Of a stretch of 64,000 nt of DNA, positions 57,529-64,000 are shown piece by piece. Origin of the DNA: Gliomastix tumulicola (lineage: Eukaryota > Ascomycota > Sordariomycetes > Hypocreales > Bionectriaceae). Position 1 is the first letter of the stretch, and every line of letters starts with the position of its first letter. The stretch covers positions 4,212,409 through 4,276,408 of the forward strand of contig BCHX01000005.1 in the NCBI GenBank assembly GCA_001599755.1, given 5' to 3'. Below the pieces are notes generated by a model, which searched no databases, was not told where the DNA came from, and saw nothing but the letters and a program-made list of their open reading frames with translations. The position numbers and the translations under genes were made by a program.

Positions 57529-58757
57529 CTAGAACCCATCCCTCGGCTGTTGCGGCTTGTACGTCACGGAATAGCCCTCCGTGACCTGGATCCCGGGACC
57601 CGTCCTGCCCTCGTTATCGTTGCCAAAGCTCCCGTGCGCTCGCGCGACGTGGCCAGGCTTGCTGACCTGCGACTGCTTGGAGGCGTTGTTGAGCTCCAAG
57701 TCGGAGTACGTCCAGGGCTGGCTGGCATTGCTCTTCGTCGCCGTCGACCGGGTCCCGGAGCGGAACTTGTTCATGAGCGTGTTGAGGGACGACTGGAGCC
57801 GGGGGAACTTGAGCTTCGAGAGCACGTTGAGCTTGGGGATCGTGCCGATGATGATGGCCAGGCACTGCTCGATGGAGGCCAGGAGCGAGCCGACGCCGAA
57901 GAAGATGAATGTCTTGTTGGCGTCCATGCCTGCCTCGACGTCCGTCTTCTCGAACAGGGACTGGAAGACCAGCGTCGTCCTGGCGATGGCCACGGCCATG
58001 GTGACCAGGGAGCCAGCCATGAGGGCGATGAGCCCGAGCTTCTTCTTCTGTTCCATATGGAGCTTCGCGACGAAGGCGATGGGGAAGACGGTGTAGATCA
58101 GATCGGAGATGGTGAAGGTGACTAGAGTGAAATAGGTCAGTCACAGCCTCCTCCGAGTAGTCCAGGAACACAGCACATACCGGTCAGAACACACGTAATG
58201 ATCTTCTGGGGCAGCTGCTCCATGCGGAACGTCGCCGGGACTCTGAAGTCCCAGAGCGCTTCCACCGGCCGCGCCTGGCACCAGACGAAGATGAAGTTGA
58301 GGAGGCCGACCGTCACGAGCCAGCCGGTGAAGACGATCATCATCCACTTGTACCACTTTCTGCCGCCGAAAATCTGCACAAAGCAGATCGCAATAGAGAT
58401 CCTGGCGATGGTCGAGGCGAGGATAGACCCTGGCGTCGTGAACCAGCCCCATTTCGTGAGGTTGACGAGGTCCGGGATAGAGACCTGGTCGAGGGGATGT
58501 CCCAGTCCCGAGGCGCAGGTGAGTGTCAAGAAGACCTGGAAGATGATCTGGAAGACCATGGCCACAGACATCAGCCAGTCATCCAGACTGATGGCGCCGT
58601 GGAACTTGTGTCTGAGGTAAAATCTGAGGATTATGATGGAAATCGTGCCGGCCGTGAAGAGCCAGGACACGACCATGAGCACGGCCGCCTTGTCAGACAA
58701 GCCCAGCTCCGACACGGGAGGGGGAGGGACGTAGCCCGGAGGCATCTGGTCACCCAT
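57529..58757 (-). CDS. Rhodopsin-like (Pth11-type) seven-helix integral membrane protein
   Basis: Two exons (58757-58181 and 58121-57529, intron 59 bp) give 389 residues. Seven hydrophobic helices lie between about residues 25 and 290. The fungal rhodopsin-domain motifs are SLDDWLMSVAM, WFTTPGSILASTIARISIAICFVQIF, FVWCQARPVEALWD, DLIYTVFPI, and GMDANKTFIFFGVGSLLASIEQCLAIIIGTIP. No N-terminal CFEM domain and no retinal Lys are seen. The cytosolic tail is Ser/Asn-rich. This large fungal family includes Pth11-like receptors of pathogens; ligand unknown. Confidence 0.88.
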
Positions 58758-59887
58758 GGTGATGGTGTTTTGAAGGGGAGGCAATTTCTTGAAAGGCTGA
58801 GATGGAATTGAGGCCCAATGGCGGCGAGCTTTGACTTGAGGACAGAAGGAATGTCGGAGATCAGGGAAGGCGACGAACGTTATAGGGCCAGCACACGAAC
58901 GCATCGATACGCGAGAGGGCACGAGCAGATGCGGAGCTCAGACCCCTTAAACGTCTGTGCCCCCCCGCGTTACATCGGAAAGCACAAGAGGTCAAGAGGC
59001 CAGTCGAGTCGAGAAGGTGATCGTCTCGTCTCGCGGTCAGCTCGCTTGTCTGATAGACCCCCTGATCCTTTGGAATGTCGGCATCTACTCGTACAGAGGC
59101 CACCGCAGAACCAGCAGCCATGTCAAGCCTCAACGCCGCCCCGTGGTGGCTGATGGTGGGGGGCCGGACAAGCTATCGGCCGACTTGATGGCATTCCCAC
59201 GTTCCACCTTCTTTTGTTAGTAGGAGATGCCCGAAGGATCGAACTCATATACCTGAATAAGAGGGGCTGAATGGAAGCAGACAGTGCTGCGCGCCAGACG
59301 TGTAACGTTATTCACCACCTGTGGTGTATCAACCCGCCGAGCATGGCAGGCATTCTTCTCCTCGGCTGTTCTCGATATTCGTCATATGTCTGTGCTTTGT
59401 GCTGAGGGGGCTCTTGACCCGAGATACGATTCTCGACTCGTCGAAGGATGACAGAATACCACCTCAGTGGGGGGGCATTCCTGTCCTGAGTTTTGGAGGA
59501 GCATGGGCCGACCTGGAAGGATCGAATATTGACGTGCCCGGACTAGGGCCCCCTGCATGAGATGGGAAGAAGGGTGGCTTTAGCAGAGTGGGACTTGGGA
59601 GCCGCGGGATACATCGCTGTATGCCACAGGTGGCAGTTCTTACTCATACCGGCTGCATGACTTTGCCTTCAGTATCTTGCGATGCTGATACTGTTGGCCT
59701 TCGTGATTGGTGTGGCAATCCTTTGGAGGCGGCTTGAAATGGCGCATAATAAGCTAGACACACAACGAGCCATGCTACCTCTCAGCGTTGATGGCTCCGC
59801 AAGCTCCTCAAGCTACGAGTCGACTGTATGTGACAGCTTCATTTTGGACAAGATATCACAGCCTTCGCAGTCTAGCCATACCCCAAA
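58758..59887. other. Intergenic region, about 1.1 kb
   Basis: Divergent region between the membrane protein (-) and SDR (+). No gene supported. A tRNA-like GTTCGATCC element at 59235-59243 (minus strand) was considered and rejected. Confidence 0.4.
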
Positions 59888-60978
59888 ATGTGCGTTGTGT
59901 ATCCCCCCTCACGTACCACAGTATGTCGTACTAACCTGCCAACAGGAATCGAAGCTTGATCAGGTCTATCACTACGCAGTTTTCCCCGCTGCCCTACCCC
60001 AAGGATGACTTCACCGGCAAGACCGTCATCGTCACCGGGGCCAACATCGGTCTAGGTCTCGAGGCCGCCCGTCACTTTGTTCGTCTCAACGCCAGCAAAG
60101 TGATTCTCGGCGTCCGGGACCTGGAGAAGGGCAAGGCCGCCAAGCAAGACATCGCGTCGTCGCTGCACCTTGACGACGAAGCTGCCTCCAGTAGATTGGA
60201 GGTCTGGCAAGTCCAGCTGGACTCCTTCCAGAGTGTCAAAGATTTCTGCCGTCGAGCTGCGGCGCTTGATCGGCTGGATATCGTCATCGAGAACGCGGGT
60301 CTTCTTAGCCACCTTTACAACACGGCCGAGGGGTACGAGTACCTGACGACAGTCAATGTCATCTCGACCTGGCTGATGGCTTTGCTGCTGCTGCCTGTTC
60401 TCCGCGCCACCAAGGACAAATACTACGGCAACGGCAGCGAGAAGCAGACCACCAAGACGGTTGGCCACCCTCACTTGGTCATCGTCGGCTCCAATGCGCA
60501 CTTCTATACCAAGTTCAAGGCCCAAAACGAGCCCTCCATCTTCGAAGCACTCAAGGGGGGCTCGGACATGTTCAACCGGTATGCCGACACGAAGCTCATC
60601 AGCCTCTTCGTGGCGCGGGAAGTCGCCAAGCGCATGAACGACAGCAAGGACAAGTCACAGGTGGTTCTCAACATTGTTGAGCCTGGATACTGCCAGTCGC
60701 AGCTGATGCGAGAGAAGTCCTGGGCCTGGTACTTTGAGTTGATGATGATTCTCGGACTCTCGCTAGTCGCGCGCACGTCGGAGCATGGCTCACGGACGTA
60801 CATCTCGGCGGCAACAGCTGGACCGGAGAGTCACGGTGTGTATCTTGAAGATTGCAAGCTGAGCACTCCGCATGAGTTTGTGGACTCGGAGGCAGGTGGG
60901 AAGATCCAGAAGAAGGTGTTTGGCGAGCTTATGGATATCTTGGAGGGACTCGAGCCGGGTATTTCTGCGAATATTTGA
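59888..60978 (+). CDS. Short-chain dehydrogenase with an apparently intron-split start codon
   Basis: Two exons, 59888-59889 and 59946-60978, give 344 residues; the intron (59890-59945, 56 bp) has donor GTGCGT, branch CTAAC and acceptor CAG. The long frame has no ATG at its 5' end. Splicing joins AT to G to make the start, giving MNRSLIRSIT with FSPLPYPKDDFTGKT. An in-frame TAG lies just upstream. NAD(P) motif TGANIGLG starts at Thr31, NAG is in VIENAGL, and Tyr213/Lys217 are catalytic (YADTK). This is the retinol-dehydrogenase-like SDR group; substrate unknown. It converges with a GMC oxidoreductase, 111 bp away. Confidence 0.85.
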
Positions 60979-61089
60979 TCTTCATGTGTCTGGATTTTCT
61001 AATATTGTATCTGCTCAAACCATGTACTTGATCTTTTCTTTGTGGAAAGCAATTTGATTATAATTCCAACTGTGCCATCCCAAATACAC

Positions 61090-62817
61090 CTATTTCTTCC
61101 ACGCCTTGTGAATAAGATCGGCACATCTCTCTGTGACCATGTACGCGGGAGCCATTGGGTGAGCCGCCGTGACAGTAGGCAGAACGCTTGCATCCGCTAT
61201 CCTCAAGTTCTTGAAACCATGCACTCGTAGTTCCTCGTCCACGACGCCTCCTTCGTGTTCCTTTCCCATGCGGCATGTGCTTGTCAGGTGGAAGACCGGC
61301 GAGATATACTTGCACGCATAGGCATCCAAATCATCATCAGAGACTCGCTGCCAGTCGCCTTCGCTCCATTCTCCGGGCCCTGGGCCTCCAAAGGGTCGTG
61401 CCTGGTGGGGGTACTCGGACTGAAAGGAGAAGTGCTCGGCCAGGTGGAGGGCAAAACGTAGGGCTTCCCGGGCTGTCTGCAAGTCCTCGACGTCGTCGAG
61501 CATGTTGAGCCGTATCTCCGGGTCGTCTTTCGGGTCGCGGGATTTGACTCTCACGGACCCCTTTGACCTCGTCTGGTTCAGGCAGACTTGAAGGGTGAAA
61601 AGGGGCTTGCCGGGGTACTCTTCAGGCTTGGAGCAGATGGGCACTACCATGAGCTCGACATCTGGTAGATTCTCCGCCTTCCGAGGGTCCAAGGAAGACT
61701 CGTTAGCCTGGAACATGCCAGTGCCTTTGTCTATGTGTTTGGTTGATATGTACATGACACGATCAACAGTCGACTTCAGCCAGCCCTGGCCGGTCGTTGC
61801 CCACAGTAGGGCGTGTTTTGCAGCGACCAAGGGATTGGCGAGAAGCTGCTGGAGAGTGTCGTGGATCGGGACCTCGACAAACACGGGAATCAGAAAATGG
61901 TCGCCGAGATGGGCACCAACGCCAGACAGGTCCTTGATGACGACTATTCCCAGGTTGTCGAGCAGCGTTTGAGGACCAATCCCGCTCAGCTGGAGGATCT
62001 GGGGGTTGCAGATGGCTCCAGCAGTGAGTATCACTTCGCGACGGGCCTTGACCAGAGCTGGACCTGAGCCCGCATCAGGCCCTGCAGACTGGACAAACAC
62101 GCCGTTGACGACGCCCTTGCCACTGTCCAAGTCCAGCCCAGCCACGACGGCACCAGTGCATATATGCAGGGAGTCCTGGCGACTCTGCGCTAGTTCCTGT
62201 GGCAGATATGCGCGCAGTGACGAGTGTCTGTACCCGCTGCCGTCGATAGTGAGGTCCAGATTGAAGTACCCAGACGAGGGCGCCTCTGGTCGATTTCCCT
62301 CCTTCTCACACGGCAGACCCAGTGCCGACGCCGACTTCTCCAGATGCGGATAGATGCCAGACTCCAGATGCTCCGTCTGCCGCAGCGAGACTTTCTCCTC
62401 CACCTTCTGAAAGTAGGGCTCGACATGCTCCCAGTTCCAGGTGGGATGATTCTCACCCCACCGTTCGTAGTATGCTGGCGTGCCGCGGGTATAGATCATG
62501 GCGTTGATCCGAGAGTTTCCGCCAATTGTCTCGGCCGTCAGGATCTTGACGTCTCTGTTCCCGGCTCCTTCATCTGGAACGCAGTCGCGGTTGACAGTGT
62601 AGCTGCCGTTGGCGACCGATGCTGCCGGGATGCGTGACACAAGAGTGTCGTTGAATGGGCCGCGTTCAAGGAGAAGAACACTGACTGTCGAATCCTCGCT
62701 CAGCCGTGAGGCCAGAGCCGAGCCAGCAGTGCCGCCGCCTACGACGATGTAATCATATGTGCTTCCACTGATCTCGTCCAGTCCCCTGACAGGATACGGC
62801 GTGCCGAAAGGCCACAT
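61090..62817 (-). CDS. GMC oxidoreductase (FAD-dependent)
   Basis: Intron-free, 575 residues from ATG 62817. The FAD-binding GGGTAGSALASRL starts near residue 27. Further signatures are GGNSRINAMIYTRG (first GMC signature), GAICNPQILQLSGIG (second signature), and the C-terminal block FHLTSTCRMG with TAAHPMAPAYMVTERCADLI, which supplies the two catalytic His positions. No signal peptide is visible, so it is likely cytosolic. Members oxidise alcohols, choline or aryl-alcohols; the substrate cannot be fixed. A frame extension to 62895 lacks conservation. It converges with the SDR gene. Confidence 0.9.
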   Translation of the reverse strand: MWPFGTPYPVRGLDEISGSTYDYIVVGGGTAGSALASRLSEDSTVSVLLLERGPFNDTLVSRIPAASVANGSYTVNRDCVPDEGAGNRDVKILTAETIGGNSRINAMIYTRGTPAYYERWGENHPTWNWEHVEPYFQKVEEKVSLRQTEHLESGIYPHLEKSASALGLPCEKEGNRPEAPSSGYFNLDLTIDGSGYRHSSLRAYLPQELAQSRQDSLHICTGAVVAGLDLDSGKGVVNGVFVQSAGPDAGSGPALVKARREVILTAGAICNPQILQLSGIGPQTLLDNLGIVVIKDLSGVGAHLGDHFLIPVFVEVPIHDTLQQLLANPLVAAKHALLWATTGQGWLKSTVDRVMYISTKHIDKGTGMFQANESSLDPRKAENLPDVELMVVPICSKPEEYPGKPLFTLQVCLNQTRSKGSVRVKSRDPKDDPEIRLNMLDDVEDLQTAREALRFALHLAEHFSFQSEYPHQARPFGGPGPGEWSEGDWQRVSDDDLDAYACKYISPVFHLTSTCRMGKEHEGGVVDEELRVHGFKNLRIADASVLPTVTAAHPMAPAYMVTERCADLIHKAWKK

Positions 62818-63848
62818 CGTGCTGCTTGGCGGGCGAGCAGGAAGGTGTTTGCGTTGGGAGACAGGACCAGCGCGAGGTCTAGGGTAGCAAGACACGTTGA
62901 ATGTGTTTCTACGTGCAGGAGATGCTGGCCAGCCGGCTTGATGGCACTGCTCAATCGCTGGGGTAGCATGAGACGACGAGGAAAATGCGGGTTGAATGCT
63001 GCCGTGCTCAAGACCGAACGTCTGCCATATCCGATGTTGAGGTTCAGCCGTCGTCCGTGCTTCAGAACTAAACAGGGGGCATGATTAGGGGCATGATTAG
63101 AGATCGTGGGGATGGCACTACAGGGGGGAGGGGGGGCGTGTGGGAAGAAACCCCTGCAGGGTGTGATGACCAATCCTTCTGTCAACTGTGCATGTGCGAC
63201 GAGACGGAGACGGCGGTGATGCCATCACGTCCTCGGCAGATAACAAATGCTTTGCAAGGCGGCAGAGTGTTGGCTGATTTCTCGAATACGCATTGAATAC
63301 GCATCTCGAGTGGTGTGCCAGTGCCATCCTACGGCCAATATTCAAGGAAAAAGGGTTGCCTCGCCTAGGCGGGGTTCCCAGCAGACAAGGGTATCAGACC
63401 TGCCAAATCCAAGCTTGCGTCTGGAGGCCCCAACAGGTCAACGTTACGATAATGCATATCGTGTTTCGGGTGAACTGGTGGGATGGCACTGGCGAGGTCT
63501 GCCAAATCGAGGAATCTTGCCCTGGAATGCAACCCCTACCACCCTTTCTTCCCTCTCTCACCCAGCGCCACGGCACTTCCATCCAATATTCACCTGATTT
63601 TTTTTATCGTAATAGAGGTGGTCAGCCGTCCGCATTGAGTAAATAGACATAGCCGTAAGGTTATTTATCCTGAACTGTCAAGTGGCGTCGTGAAATCCTA
63701 CGCCGTCGGCAGGCTAAAATCCCATACATGCACGCTTGGAGACGATGGAATGTGTGGCTTGATAACAGATTTGATAGAGCTCTAGCCAATCAATGACCCC
63801 CCAAAGCGCACGCTAGATGTACATACAGAACCCCTATTCCTTGGCTTC
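62818..63848. other. Intergenic region, about 1 kb
   Basis: No gene supported. It holds the GMC gene promoter and the 3' region of the edge gene. A G-rich run lies at about 63123-63136. Confidence 0.4.
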
Positions 63849-64000
63849 CTACTGGGCGGCAGCCACCTTCTCCTCGCTCGCTACGAGACCCTCCTCCGTC
63901 CTCGAAGAAGGGGACCGCTCCTTTTCCTTTTCGAGACCAAACTCGGACGTGTGGTTGCCACGCAGCGTGATGCTCTTCTCGATAAAGGTGGCAAGGAAGC
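63849..64000 (-). CDS. C-terminal end of an unidentified protein (gene continues beyond right edge)
   Basis: A minus-strand open frame enters from the right edge and stops at TAG 63851-63849. The last about 50 residues are visible (FLATFIEKSITLRGNHT, then a charged Glu/Lys/Ser tail ending EEKVAAAQ). A charged cytosolic tail after a hydrophobic start is compatible with a membrane transporter, but identity is not supported. Confidence 0.5.
   Translation of the reverse strand, partial: FLATFIEKSITLRGNHTSEFGLEKEKERSPSSRTEEGLVASEEKVAAAQ

Noticed and set aside
59221..59310. tRNA-like GTTCGATCC element on the minus strand
   Set aside because: The flanking bases do not form a T-arm stem or an acceptor stem, and no A-box or anticodon arm could be placed.
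46798..62817. Secondary-metabolite biosynthetic cluster
   Set aside because: Tailoring-type enzymes are present, but no backbone enzyme, transporter or local regulator was found, so the stronger label is not justified.

Overview
The window reads as a chromosomal segment of a filamentous ascomycete (Pezizomycotina, probably Sordariomycetes). The evidence is short introns of about 45-100 bp with GT..AG ends and CTNAC-type branch sites, genes on both strands with TATA boxes roughly 70-160 bp upstream, and a gene content typical of these fungi: HET proteins, NACHT/ankyrin NLR-like proteins, Zn2Cys6 regulators, MFS transporters, P450 and GMC oxidoreductases. Intron-exon structures were built by hand from frame continuity and family motifs, and each summed CDS is divisible by three.

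Bases 1-23,500 are rich in putative self/non-self recognition genes. In order they are: a phosphorylase-NACHT-ankyrin protein cut by the left edge (-); a PAQR/adiponectin-receptor-like membrane protein (+); a HET protein (+); an F-box-like protein (+); a NACHT protein with a C-terminal pair of C2H2 fingers (+); an 11-exon SNF2/Rad5-like ATPase (-); a second HET protein with a Cys-rich N-terminus (+); and a broken HET fragment (+).

Bases 23,800-35,700 hold a possible pentose/polyol gene group. A short-chain reductase resembling L-xylulose/sorbose reductases (-) is divergent from a Zn2Cys6 regulator (+), which is followed by an L-arabinitol 4-dehydrogenase-like enzyme (+). A sugar-type MFS transporter (-) lies further along, after a secreted M14 carboxypeptidase and a small Cys-rich secreted protein. 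L-arabinitol dehydrogenase and L-xylulose reductase are consecutive steps of fungal L-arabinose catabolism, so the local grouping with a regulator is suggestive.

Bases 36,400-44,100 carry a TauD/TfdA dioxygenase (+), a convergent regulator with two tandem Zn2Cys6 clusters (-), a trans-aconitate methyltransferase-like protein (+) and a secreted pectin-lyase-fold protein (-).

Bases 44,100-64,000 are looser: an orphan ORF, an SDR, a dienelactone hydrolase, a MITE-like inverted-repeat element near 50.35-50.66 kb, an M43-type metalloprotease, a secreted isochorismatase-like protein lacking the usual catalytic cysteine, a seven-exon P450, a rhodopsin-like seven-helix membrane protein, an SDR whose start codon appears to be split by an intron, a GMC oxidoreductase, and the C-terminal tail of an unidentified gene at the right edge. 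Long intergenic stretches are listed with what they hold. No tRNA, rRNA or CRISPR array was recognised.
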